Shown: positions 1-7,276, counted from the first letter of the stretch. The stretch: 16,856 nucleotides of DNA from an uncultured Oscillospiraceae bacterium (GCA_900555435.1 USLH01000039.1:1-16856), one strand, 5' to 3'. Translations and numbers: made by a program. Notes: a model not told the origin generated them from the sequence alone.

Positions 1-1
1 T

Positions 2-223
2 GTCCCTCCGCCTCCCACGCTGGAGGAGCGGCTTTCCGTCATGCGCCGGCACATCCGGCTGACGGTGGAGTATAAAGGCGAGTACATCGGGATGCGGGAA
101 AGCCGGAAGATCGCCGCTTATTACATCAAAGGCATCCCCGGAGCAGCAAAATTCCGGGGCGCCTGCGGCAGCCTGAAGAGCCTTTCGGATCTGGAAGCGC
201 TCATTGATTCTCTGGAACAGTAA
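2..223 (+). CDS. dusB: tRNA-dihydrouridine synthase (DusB-like), C-terminal part only
   Basis: Only the last 73 or so codons lie in the window; the frame is open from base 2 (PPPPTLEERLSVMRRHIRL) and the ATG at 41 is internal, not a start. The segment VEYKGEYIGMRESRKIAAYY followed by KGIPGAAKFRG is characteristic of the C-terminal helical tRNA-binding domain of bacterial Dus enzymes, which use FMN and NADPH to reduce uridine to dihydrouridine in tRNA. The flavin-binding barrel and catalytic Cys are outside the window. The stop TAA at 221-223 is followed at once by a strong terminator, so this is the last gene of its transcript. Whether it is the DusB subtype in the strict sense cannot be settled from the tail alone. 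Confidence 0.8.
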   Translation, partial: VPPPPTLEERLSVMRRHIRLTVEYKGEYIGMRESRKIAAYYIKGIPGAAKFRGACGSLKSLSDLEALIDSLEQ

Positions 224-227
224 AACG

Positions 228-273
228 CCCCGGAACGGTTTTGTAAGAGCCGTTCCGGGGTGTTTTGTTTTTT
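228..273 (+). terminator. Rho-independent terminator after the dus gene
   Basis: A perfect 11-bp stem (CCCCGGAACGG at 228-238 pairs with CCGTTCCGGGG at 250-260) has an 11-base loop and is followed by a T-rich tract at 261-273. It ends the + strand transcript. On the - strand the same stem lies just beyond the ABC ATPase stop and is followed by a weaker GTTTTA, so it may also act, less strongly, for the convergent importer operon. Confidence 0.93.
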
Positions 274-1015
274 AAAGGATCTTCGATACGAATTCCGTGA
301 TCCTGGGATCCTTCGGGTGTTCGAAAATGTCTTCGGGGGTGCCTTCTTCGATGATGACGTGGTCGCTCATGAAAAGGATCTTGTCGGCGACTTCCCTTGC
401 GAAGCCCATTTCGTGGGTGACAACGATCATGGTCATGTGCTCTTTGGAAAGCTCCCGGATCACCGATAGAACTTCGCCGGTGAGCTGCGGGTCAAGGGCA
501 GAGGTGGGCTCGTCGAACAGGAGCATATCCGGCTCCATCATCAGTGCCCGGGCGATGGCTACCCGCTGCTTCTGCCCGCCGGAAAGCTCCGAGGGGCGGG
601 CGGCTTCCTTGCCGGAAAGGCCCACTTTTAAAAGCAGCTCCTTCGCCTTGTTGACCGCTTCCGGGCGGGTGAGCTTTTTGGCGTTTATTGGCGGAAGGAT
701 CAGGTTATCGAGAACGGTCAGATGAGGGAAGAGGTTGAAGCTCTGGAAGACCATCCCCATCTTCCCGCAGACGGAGCGGCGGGTCTTCTCGTCAGGGTAG
801 GCGCCTTCTTTTAAAAGATAGCGGTCTTCGATGCGGATCTCGCCGCTGTCGGCGGTCTCCAGGTCGATGAGGCACCGGAGCATGGTGCTTTTCCCTGCTC
901 CGGAAGGGCCGATCACGGCTACGGTCTCGCCTTTTTCCACGGAGAAGCTGACACCGTCTAAAACCGGCTCCCCGCCGAAGGCTTTGCAAAGCCCATTCAC
1001 AGTGATCATACGCAT
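272..1015 (-). CDS. polar amino acid ABC transporter, ATP-binding protein (GlnQ/HisP family)
   Basis: This 247-residue cytoplasmic ATPase powers the importer encoded by the two genes upstream of it. Visible motifs are Walker A GPSGAGKST (residues 36-44), the Q-loop at Q91, the ABC signature LSGGQKQR (144-151), Walker B MLLFDEP with catalytic E169, the D-loop SALD, and the H-loop His201. Length and motif spacing are normal for the polar amino acid uptake (PAAT) subfamily, and SFNLFPHLTVLDN is typical of it. The ATG at 1015 is chosen because AAGGAGGG lies 8 bases upstream; an internal ATG two codons later is less well placed. It is the last gene of the operon, 13 bases after the permease, and converges on the dus gene. 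The substrate cannot be deduced from the ATPase. Confidence 0.95.
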   Translation of the reverse strand: MRMITVNGLCKAFGGEPVLDGVSFSVEKGETVAVIGPSGAGKSTMLRCLIDLETADSGEIRIEDRYLLKEGAYPDEKTRRSVCGKMGMVFQSFNLFPHLTVLDNLILPPINAKKLTRPEAVNKAKELLLKVGLSGKEAARPSELSGGQKQRVAIARALMMEPDMLLFDEPTSALDPQLTGEVLSVIRELSKEHMTMIVVTHEMGFAREVADKILFMSDHVIIEEGTPEDIFEHPKDPRITEFVSKIL

Positions 1016-1028
1016 GGGGGATCCCTCC

Positions 1029-1721
1029 TTAATAACGGCATTTCTTTTCCAGCCATCCGAAGAATTTCGTCAGGCCGTAGGTCATGACCAGATAGAAAAC
1101 GGCGGCAATGACGTAAGCGGAAACGTTCACGTCCCGGTTTACGGCGGATTTGGCGAAGTAGAGGATCTCGGTGACGCCGATAGCGGTGATGAGGGCGGTG
1201 TCCTTCACCAGCGTGATGCACTCGTTGCTGATGGAGGGGAGGCTCACCCGGAGCATCTGGGGGAAGACGATCTTCAGATTGGTCTGCCACTTGGAGAAGC
1301 CCAGCACCTGAGCGGCCTCATACTGCCCCTTTTCCACGGATAAAATGCCTCCCCGGAAGATCTCGCAGAAATAGGCGGCGTAGTTTAAAACAAAGGTGAC
1401 GCAGGCCGCCTGGAACCGCCCCATGGCAAGGTACGGGCCGATAACGGGGAGAAAGGTCAGGCCGTAGTAGAAAAAATAGAGCTGCAAAAGCAGCGGCGTC
1501 CCCCGCATGAGCCAGACATAGAAGGCGGTGAACCCTCTTAAAACGCCCACCCTGCTGTTCCGCAGCAGGGCAAGCAGCAGCCCCAACGGAATGGAGAGGA
1601 TGACCGTGAGAAAGAAAAGCCCCACCGTAAACTGCAGCCCGGGAAGCAGGTTTATACTGAGTTTTCCCAAATAGGAAAGCTGCCCTGCAAGCCCTTCCCA
1701 GAATTTTAAAAATCCGTCCAT
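1029..1721 (-). CDS. polar amino acid ABC transporter, permease (HisM/GlnP family)
   Basis: A 230-residue integral membrane subunit that should form the translocation pore, probably as a homodimer because only one permease gene is present. Hydrophobic stretches fit about five membrane helices. The segment VWLMRGTPLLLQLYFFYYGL is the family signature near the second or third helix, and the cytoplasmic EAA loop is seen as YEAAQVLGFSKWQTNLKIVF followed by PQMLRVSLPS, the contact surface for the ATPase. The start ATG at 1721 has GGGAGG 6 bases upstream. It lies about 130 bases after the binding-protein gene, with a hairpin in between, and 13 bases before the ATPase gene. Confidence 0.93.
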   Translation of the reverse strand: MDGFLKFWEGLAGQLSYLGKLSINLLPGLQFTVGLFFLTVILSIPLGLLLALLRNSRVGVLRGFTAFYVWLMRGTPLLLQLYFFYYGLTFLPVIGPYLAMGRFQAACVTFVLNYAAYFCEIFRGGILSVEKGQYEAAQVLGFSKWQTNLKIVFPQMLRVSLPSISNECITLVKDTALITAIGVTEILYFAKSAVNRDVNVSAYVIAAVFYLVMTYGLTKFFGWLEKKCRY

Positions 1722-1789
1722 ATCGGTCCTCCCGGCGGTTTGGAGTTTTTTAAGCGCAGCGGAAGCCGTTTCCCTGCGCCGGTCGTTTT

Positions 1790-1838
1790 AAAAAAGAACA
1801 GAGGAAGGCAGGGACCCGTAAGAGAGCCCCTGCCTTCC
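1790..1838 (-). terminator. Attenuator-like hairpin between binding protein and permease
   Basis: On the - strand an 11-bp perfect stem (GGAAGGCAGGG at 1828-1838 read in reverse, pairing with 1803-1813) is followed after seven bases by a run of six T (1795-1790). It stands downstream of the binding-protein stop (1851) and upstream of the permease. Partial termination here would give more binding protein than membrane components, a common arrangement in ABC importer operons; that it works this way here is inferred. Confidence 0.75.
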
Positions 1839-1850
1839 GGCAAAAGCGGG

Positions 1851-2696
1851 TTACTGATTCTTGCTATAGGTCTCGATGATGTAGTTTCCGGCGACTTCGT
1901 CCACCAGAAGGGCGTCGATTCGGCCGGCCTGCAGGTCGAGGAAGGCGTCCACGTTGTCCTCGTATTCCACCACCTGCGCCACTTCGGAGGCAATGGGGTT
2001 GGCGTCAAAGGCTTCCCGGGCGGAAGAGCCTTTCTGCAGCCCCACGGTCTTGCCGGCGAGATCAGAAACGGAAGCGATTTTGCTGCCCTCTTCCACAATG
2101 ACCACCTGCCGGTTGTCCAGATAGGGTTTGGAGAGGAACATGGCCTCGATGCGCTCTTCGGTGACGGTCATGCCGTTCCAGATGCAGTCGATCTTTCCGG
2201 AGGTGAGCTCCAGCTCTTTGGAATCCCAGTCGATGGGCTGGACGACCAGCTCTACGCCCAGACGCTTGCAGACTTCCGCTGCAAGGTCGATGTCCACGCC
2301 GACGATCTCGTTGTTCTCATCCCGGAAGCCCATGGGCGGGAAGCTGTCGTCCAGGCCCAGTACGAACTTGCCTCGGCTTTTCAGGTCTTCCAGAGAAGTG
2401 TCGTCGGGAGCGGGCTCTTGATCCTTGGGGTAATCCCGGTCGCTGACGATGAGGTTTGTGCCGAACCACTTTTCGGAGATCTCTTTGGAAGCGCCGTCGG
2501 CGGCCATTTCATCCAGAATCTGCTGGACTTCTTTGGCAAGGGCCACGTCGCCGGGGCGGAAGCCGATGGCGTATTCCTCCGAACCGAAATCTTCGGGGAG
2601 GGTGACATAATTTTTCTCTTTTTTCCCGCAGGAGCAGAGGGTCAAAAGGGCTAAGACTGCGGCCAGAAGGGCCGATACGATGCGGTTGCGTTTCAT
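1851..2696 (-). CDS. amino acid ABC transporter substrate-binding lipoprotein, apparently circularly permuted
   Basis: A 281-residue family 3 (type II fold) solute-binding protein. The start ATG at 2696 has AAAGGATG just upstream and opens a lipoprotein signal (MKRNRIVSALLAAVLALL) with lipobox LCSC, so Cys23 is the likely lipidated residue; an in-frame upstream ATG at 2753 falls at the predicted transcription start and is rejected. Residues 108-281 match the usual N-terminal lobe and central lobe: GKFVLGLDDSFPPMGF, NGMTVTEER (ligand-carboxylate Arg182), QKGSSARE and DALLVDEVAGNYI. The protein then stops. The block that should follow, DFGSEEYAIGFRPGD plus KEISEKWFG, is instead at residues 36-78, directly after the signal peptide, and is joined by an acidic linker (about 84-107). 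All parts of one fold are present, in permuted order. No frameshift is seen downstream. The substrate is not known; dicarboxylic, polar or aromatic amino acids are all possible. Confidence 0.9.
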   Translation of the reverse strand: MKRNRIVSALLAAVLALLTLCSCGKKEKNYVTLPEDFGSEEYAIGFRPGDVALAKEVQQILDEMAADGASKEISEKWFGTNLIVSDRDYPKDQEPAPDDTSLEDLKSRGKFVLGLDDSFPPMGFRDENNEIVGVDIDLAAEVCKRLGVELVVQPIDWDSKELELTSGKIDCIWNGMTVTEERIEAMFLSKPYLDNRQVVIVEEGSKIASVSDLAGKTVGLQKGSSAREAFDANPIASEVAQVVEYEDNVDAFLDLQAGRIDALLVDEVAGNYIIETYSKNQ

Positions 2697-2762
2697 CTGA
2701 AATCCATCCTTTTCTGTGAGGGGTGTCATGAGCCGGCAGCAGGCTCTTTCCATTGCTAATAC

Positions 2763-2791
2763 ATTATAGCACTACTATGCTAAAGTGTCAA
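2763..2791 (-). promoter_or_regulatory. sigma-A promoter of the amino acid importer operon
   Basis: On the - strand TTGACA (2791-2786) and TATAAT (2768-2763) are both perfect consensus, separated by exactly 17 bases, and TGC directly before TATAAT adds an extended -10. The predicted start near 2756 leaves a leader of about 60 bases before the binding-protein ATG at 2696. Confidence 0.93.
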
Positions 2792-3440
2792 CAGGGAAAT
2801 TTGGAAAATTTTTGGGTGTTTTCGGGGACAGAAAGGGACGCAAGGGGTGCAAAAGGGAAGGAAAAGGAAAAATCAGGGCAAGGTGAGGACAGCTTTTTTG
2901 AAGCGAATAAGGAAAATGAGGTTTATCCGGAAGCAATAAGGTGAATTCTTTACCAATGAAAGGAGGAAGGAAAGTTTTTGAGCGCTGCACCCTCCGATCC
3001 GTTGGAAAGAAAGAGCGGATGCACCTGACGGAAGGCGGAAAGGAGGATTCTTATTCGGTGGAGTTTTTGAAGAGCGGGCGAAGGAGTGAAGCAGGGAGAG
3101 AAGTTTGTAGAGGGAGAGGATGGGGATATGGGAGACAGGGTGAGAGTGTGGCCGGACGGGAAGCGTGATGCGATAGGGGTTGGGCGTTAAAAGGCAGGGA
3201 TGGGTAGGGCAGGAAGGAAGCTGCTGCAGCTGGGCGAAGAAGCGAGACGTGGAAGAAGCTGCAGGAAAAAAGACGTGAAGATAGGGCAGGGTGAAAAAGC
3301 AAAAGCTGTGGTCGGGGCGGGATGAGAGAGGTTGGGTATTAAAAAGGTAAGAAATGGAGCGGGTCGGAAAAGGCAGGGATTATAGGTCGGGTAGGAAAAG
3401 GGAAATTGGAAGATTTGCGGAAAATTTGGAGAAGCAATTG
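2792..3440. other. Purine-rich, repeat-bearing intergenic region without a credible gene
   Basis: About 650 bases separate two divergent promoters. The + strand is strongly purine-rich (my count is 48 of 60 purines at 3241-3300 and 47 of 60 at 3061-3120), with many G/A runs. Short open frames here encode low-complexity Arg/Gly/Lys or Pro/Ser/Leu peptides that look like translations of biased DNA, not proteins. Degenerate repeats are visible: GAAGC(G)AATAAGG at 2900-2912 and 2930-2941; GGTTGGGcgTTAAAAGG near 3178 and a GGTTGGGtaTTAAAAAGG version near 3330, each followed by GGCAGGGAT-type sequence. I see no tRNA, terminator or convincing promoter inside it. Confidence 0.7.
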
Positions 3441-3469
3441 TTGCACAACAGGAAAAGGTGTGCTATAAT
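3441..3469 (+). promoter_or_regulatory. sigma-A promoter of the paaK-iorAB operon
   Basis: TTGCAC (3441-3446) and a perfect TATAAT (3464-3469) are separated by 17 bases, with TGC before the -10. The region upstream is AT-rich (GGAAAATTTGG, CAATTG), as an UP element would be. The predicted start is near 3476, giving a leader of about 140 bases before the first paaK ATG. Confidence 0.9.
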
Positions 3470-3482
3470 GTAAGAAATCTGC

Positions 3483-3557
3483 TTGTTCGGCACGTTAAAG
3501 CGATAGTCCTTCAACGTCCCGAACAGCGGCCCCTTTGGAAGGCTCTTGCAAAAAGGG
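3483..3557 (+). promoter_or_regulatory. Structured 5' leader of the paaK-iorAB mRNA (two hairpins)
   Basis: Hairpin 1 begins within a few bases of the predicted transcript start: 3483-3490 pairs with 3519-3526 and 3492-3496 with 3513-3517, with one C/C mismatch between and a further AAG/CTT pairing inside. Hairpin 2 pairs CCCTTT (3531-3536) with AAAGGG (3552-3557). Neither is followed by a T tract, so this is not a plain terminator. No T-box core or riboswitch I recognise is present; hairpin 1 may simply stabilise the 5' end. Confidence 0.45.
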
Positions 3558-3619
3558 CGGAAAAAGAGTAAAATGAAAGAGATTCGCAGGCTCCCTGCGA
3601 TTTGAAAGGACGGAGGACC

Positions 3620-4924
3620 ATGTTTTTTCAAAAAGATCTGGAAACCATGCCGAGAAAGCAGCTGGAAGAGCTGCAGCTGGAACGGCTGAAATGGGTGGTG
3701 GACTACTGCTACCGGAACGTGCCCTTCTATCAGAAGCGTCTGGATGAATGCGGCGTGACGGCGGATAAGATCAAGCAATTGTCCGATGTACAATATATCC
3801 CCTTCACCACGAAGGAGGATATCCGGGACAACTACCCCTTCGGGCTTTTCGCCCAGCCTATGAAGAACATCGCCCGGATCCATGCCTCCAGCGGCACCAC
3901 CGGCAAGCCCACTGTGGTCGGCTACACCAAAAACGACCTGAACACCTGGTCGGATCTTGTGGCACGGCTCTGTGTGGCGGTAGGGGTCACCGACGAGGAC
4001 GTGGTTCAGATCTCTTTTGGCTACGGGCTGTTCACCGGGGCGCTGGGGCTTCATTACGGTCTGGAAAAGATCGGCGCGGCGGTCATCCCTGTCTCCAGCG
4101 GCAACACGGAAAAGCAGGTCATGATCTTAAAGGACTTCGGTACCACCGCTTTGGTCTCCACGCCTTCCTATGCCCTTTACATGAGTGAGGTGGCGAGGGA
4201 GAAGGGCGTTTTGGACGACTTGAAGCTGCGGCTGGGGCTTTTCGGCTCCGAAGGATGTACGCCGGAGATGCGGGAGCAGGTGGAAAAGAGCTTCCACGTT
4301 TTCGCCACTGACAACTACGGCATGAGCGAGCTGATGGGGCCGGGCGTTTCCGGTGAATGTATTTACAGAGACGGAATGCACATCTCCGAGGACCACTTCC
4401 TGCCGGAGCTCATTGATTCCGCTACCGGAAAGGTGCTGACGGAAGGGGAGACCGGCGAGCTGGTCATCACGACTCTGACCAAAGAGGGCTTCCCGCTGCT
4501 CCGGTACCGGACGAAGGATCTGACCCGGTTAAACTATGAGCCCTGCAAGTGCGGGCGCACCTTTGTCCGGATGGACAAGATCAAAGGGCGCAGCGACGAC
4601 ATGATGAAGATCCGGGGCGTCAACGTCTTCCCCACCCAGATCGAAAGCGTACTGGTCACCCTGCCCCACATCGGGCCTCACTACCAGCTGATCCTCCGGC
4701 GGGAAGGGTACATGGACACGCTGGAGGTCAAGGTGGAGCTGACCGACAGCAGCCTGCTGGACGAGTATAAGAAGCTCTCGGAGATCCAGAAGGACGTAAA
4801 AGCCCACCTGAAGACCGTCCTGGGCATCGAAACGAAGGTCACCCTCTGCGAGCCGAAATCCATCGAGCGGTTCCAGGGAAAAGCAAAACGCATCATCGAC
4901 CTGCGGAACCAGCCGCAGGCATAA
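3620..4924 (+). CDS. paaK: phenylacetate-CoA ligase family adenylate-forming enzyme (first copy)
   Basis: This 434-residue cytoplasmic enzyme of the PaaK family makes arylacetyl-CoA from arylacetate, ATP and CoA through an acyl-AMP intermediate, or runs in the ATP-yielding direction. Motifs: phosphate loop SSGTTGKP (90-97), YGMSE (233-237), YRTKDL (296-301), hinge and C-domain entry GRSDDMMKIRGVNVFP (323-338), and the C-terminal Lys region QGKAKR (419-424). Cys247, Cys309 and Cys311 sit in the family's Cys-rich region. ATG 3620 is preferred to the TTG at 3602 because AAAGGA and GGAGG lie between them. It opens a five-gene operon and is separated from iorA by 15 bases. Its place beside iorAB points to arylacetyl-CoA (indoleacetyl, phenylacetyl or hydroxyphenylacetyl) as the thioester; the substrate is inferred. 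Confidence 0.92.
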   Translation: MFFQKDLETMPRKQLEELQLERLKWVVDYCYRNVPFYQKRLDECGVTADKIKQLSDVQYIPFTTKEDIRDNYPFGLFAQPMKNIARIHASSGTTGKPTVVGYTKNDLNTWSDLVARLCVAVGVTDEDVVQISFGYGLFTGALGLHYGLEKIGAAVIPVSSGNTEKQVMILKDFGTTALVSTPSYALYMSEVAREKGVLDDLKLRLGLFGSEGCTPEMREQVEKSFHVFATDNYGMSELMGPGVSGECIYRDGMHISEDHFLPELIDSATGKVLTEGETGELVITTLTKEGFPLLRYRTKDLTRLNYEPCKCGRTFVRMDKIKGRSDDMMKIRGVNVFPTQIESVLVTLPHIGPHYQLILRREGYMDTLEVKVELTDSSLLDEYKKLSEIQKDVKAHLKTVLGIETKVTLCEPKSIERFQGKAKRIIDLRNQPQA

Positions 4925-4939
4925 GAAAGGAAGAGACTT

Positions 4940-6685
4940 TTGAAAAAATTGCTGCTGGGCAACGAAGCGGTTGCCAGAGGGCTTTATGAAGCCGGATGCG
5001 GCGTGGTCTCCAGTTATCCCGGGACCCCCAGCACCGAGATCACCGAGTGCGCCGCCAAATATGATGAGATCTATGCCGAATGGGCGCCCAACGAAAAGGT
5101 CGCCATGGAAGTGGCCATCGGTTCCGCCATCGGCGGGCGCCGCTCCTTCTGCGGCATGAAGCATGTCGGCGTCAACGTGGCGGCCGACCCGCTGTTCACC
5201 GCTTCCTACACCGGGATCAACGCCGGCATGGTCATTGCCGTGGCCGACGACCCCGGGATGCATTCCTCCCAGAACGAGCAGGATTCAAGACACTATGCCG
5301 TTTCCGCAAAGGTCCCCATGCTGGAGCCTTCCGACTCCTCCGATGCTTTGAATTTCACGAAGCTCGCATACGAACTGTCCGAGCAGTTCGATACCCCGGT
5401 GATGCTGCGGATGTCCACCCGGATCTCCCACTCCCAGAGTCTGGTGGAAGTGGGGGAGCGGGAAGAGCTGCCCTTAAAGCCCTATGTGAAAAACGTGGCG
5501 AAAAACGTCATGGTCCCGGCTTTTGCCCGTCCCAAACATGAAGTTGTGGAAAAACGCACCGCCGCCTTGCGGGAATGGGCGGAGACTGCCCCCATCAATC
5601 AGGTGATCTGGGGGGATAAGAAGATCGGCATCATCGCCGCCGGCTCCACTTATATGTATGCCCGGGAAGTGCTGGGGGACAAGGCGAGCTATTTAAAGCT
5701 GGGGATGATCAACCCCCTGCCGGTAAAGCTCATCAGGGATTTTGCCTCCCAGGTGGAGACCCTTTATGTGATCGAAGAGCTGGACGACGTGATCGAGACC
5801 CACTGCAGAAAGATCGGCGTATCCGTCATCGGCAAGGAGCTCTTCCCGTGGGTCGGGGAATTTTCCCAGAAGCTTCTGCGGGAGAAGCTGTTTGGGGCGG
5901 AGGAGACGACCTATGCCTTCCCCGAAGCGGTTCCCGGACGTCCGCCTGTGCTTTGTGCCGGATGTCCCCACAGAGGCTTGTTCTTTGTTCTCAATCAGCT
6001 GAAGGTCATGGTCTCCGGCGACATCGGGTGCTACACCTTAGGCGCCAGCGCACCGCTTTCCGCCATTGACACCACCGTTTGCATGGGCGCTTCCATTTCC
6101 GGGCTTCACGGCTTCAACACCGCCCGGGGGGAGGAGTCTGCGGCGAAGTCCGTGGCGGTCATCGGCGATTCCACGTTCATTCACTCCGGCATCACGGGGC
6201 TGATCGACATTTCCTACAACCAGGGGATCTCTACGGTGATCGTGCTGGATAACTCCATCACCGGCATGACCGGGCACCAGCAGAACCCCACTACCGGCTA
6301 CACCTTAAAGGGCGACCCCACCGCAAAGGTCAGCATCGAGAAGGTCTGCAACGCCATCGGCATCAACCGGGTCCGGGTGGTGGATCCCTACGATCTGAAA
6401 GCAACCAGAGAGGCCGTCGAAGAAGAGCTGCAGGTCAAGGAGCCGTCGGTGATCATTTCCAGACGTCCCTGTGCGCTGCTTAAATATGTCAAGCACAACC
6501 CGCCGCTGGTCATCGACAAGGAAAGCTGCAAGGGGTGCAAAGCCTGCCTGAAGCTGGGGTGCCCTGCTATCCGTGTGGTGAACGGCAAGGCGTCCATTGA
6601 CGACACCCTCTGCGTGGGCTGCGGACTTTGCAGGGATCTCTGCAAGTTCCATGCCATCGGGGAGAAAGGGGCGGAAGGTAAATGA
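4940..6685 (+). CDS. iorA: indolepyruvate:ferredoxin oxidoreductase, alpha subunit
   Basis: A 581-residue catalytic subunit that oxidatively decarboxylates arylpyruvates (indolepyruvate, phenylpyruvate, hydroxyphenylpyruvate) to arylacetyl-CoA, passing electrons to ferredoxin. Order of domains: pyrimidine-binding TPP domain at the N-terminus (GNEAVARGLYEAG, YPGTPSTEI); transketolase-C-like region around 225-330; pyrophosphate-binding TPP domain with CAGCPHRG (339-346), GDSTFIHSG (409-417) and DNSITGMTGHQ (437-447); then a ferredoxin-like tail with two [4Fe-4S] sets, Cys530/533/536/541 and Cys558/561/564/568. Length is normal for IorA. The start is TTG at 4940, with GAAAGGA about 8 bases upstream; no ATG competes. 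It overlaps iorB by ATGA. The second cluster ends CK instead of the common CP; all eight Cys are present. Confidence 0.95.
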   Translation: MKKLLLGNEAVARGLYEAGCGVVSSYPGTPSTEITECAAKYDEIYAEWAPNEKVAMEVAIGSAIGGRRSFCGMKHVGVNVAADPLFTASYTGINAGMVIAVADDPGMHSSQNEQDSRHYAVSAKVPMLEPSDSSDALNFTKLAYELSEQFDTPVMLRMSTRISHSQSLVEVGEREELPLKPYVKNVAKNVMVPAFARPKHEVVEKRTAALREWAETAPINQVIWGDKKIGIIAAGSTYMYAREVLGDKASYLKLGMINPLPVKLIRDFASQVETLYVIEELDDVIETHCRKIGVSVIGKELFPWVGEFSQKLLREKLFGAEETTYAFPEAVPGRPPVLCAGCPHRGLFFVLNQLKVMVSGDIGCYTLGASAPLSAIDTTVCMGASISGLHGFNTARGEESAAKSVAVIGDSTFIHSGITGLIDISYNQGISTVIVLDNSITGMTGHQQNPTTGYTLKGDPTAKVSIEKVCNAIGINRVRVVDPYDLKATREAVEEELQVKEPSVIISRRPCALLKYVKHNPPLVIDKESCKGCKACLKLGCPAIRVVNGKASIDDTLCVGCGLCRDLCKFHAIGEKGAEGK

Positions 6686-7257
6686 ACCAGAACGTTATGA
6701 TCGTCGGCGTCGGCGGGCAGGGAAGCCTGCTTGCCAGTAAAATGTTAGGCCATGTGGTGATGCAGGCCGGATACGACGTAAAGGTATCCGAGGTTCACGG
6801 GATGTCCCAGCGGGGCGGCTCCGTGGTTACCTATGTCAGATATTCCGATGAGACCGTATGGAGCCCCGTCATCAACGAGGGCGAGGCGGACATCATCATC
6901 TCCTTCGAGCTGCTGGAGGCGGCCCGGTGGGTGGGCTTCCTCAAAAAGGGCGGCACTTTAGTGGTAAACGACCAGAAAATCGCCCCCATGCCCGTGATCA
7001 TGGGAAATGCCCAGTATCCGGAGGACATCGCAGAGAAGCTCCGGGAGCTGGGGGTCAATTTGAAGATCTTCGATGCCCTGCATCTGGCGGAGGAAGCCGG
7101 AAGTGCAAAGGCAGCCAACGTTGTTCTGATGGGAGCCGTGGCGAACGCCATGGATTTCCCGGAGGAAATGTGGCAGAAGGCGCTGGAGGAGTGCGTTCCG
7201 CCGAAGTTCTTGGAGCTGAACCGGAAGGCGTTTGCGCTGGGCCGGGCGCAGAAATAA
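6682..7257 (+). CDS. iorB: indolepyruvate:ferredoxin oxidoreductase, beta subunit
   Basis: A 191-residue partner of IorA, belonging to the gamma-type domain family of 2-oxoacid:ferredoxin oxidoreductases (CoA-side domain). GVGGQGSLLASKML at the N-terminus and VHGMSQRGGSVVTYVRY (about 39-55) are the diagnostic motifs; length matches IorB. The ATG at 6682 overlaps the iorA TGA (ATGA) and has GGAAGG just upstream inside iorA, which implies translational coupling and equimolar subunits, as expected for the complex. It is followed after 19 bases by the second paaK. Confidence 0.95.
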   Translation: MNQNVMIVGVGGQGSLLASKMLGHVVMQAGYDVKVSEVHGMSQRGGSVVTYVRYSDETVWSPVINEGEADIIISFELLEAARWVGFLKKGGTLVVNDQKIAPMPVIMGNAQYPEDIAEKLRELGVNLKIFDALHLAEEAGSAKAANVVLMGAVANAMDFPEEMWQKALEECVPPKFLELNRKAFALGRAQK

Positions 7258-7276
7258 GCGGAAGGCGGAAGACACC

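Noticed and set aside
1740..2654. Long + strand frame of 304 codons opposite the binding-protein gene
   Set aside because: It is antisense to a gene with clear homology, signal peptide, RBS and promoter, and its own sequence shows no family motif.
2961..3027. 16-codon frame after AAAGGAGG, starting at a TTG near 2978
   Set aside because: Purine-rich ribosome-site-like strings are frequent in this block by composition; no promoter or conservation can be shown.
2941..3168. 75-codon + frame and an 83-codon - frame (3051-3302) in the purine-rich block
   Set aside because: The composition follows the biased DNA (Arg/Gly/Lys one way, Pro/Ser/Leu the other), with no convincing start context or recognisable domain.
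3477..3619. T-box or amino acid riboswitch before paaK
   Set aside because: Hairpins exist, but no T-box core sequence and no terminator/antiterminator pair with a T tract is visible.
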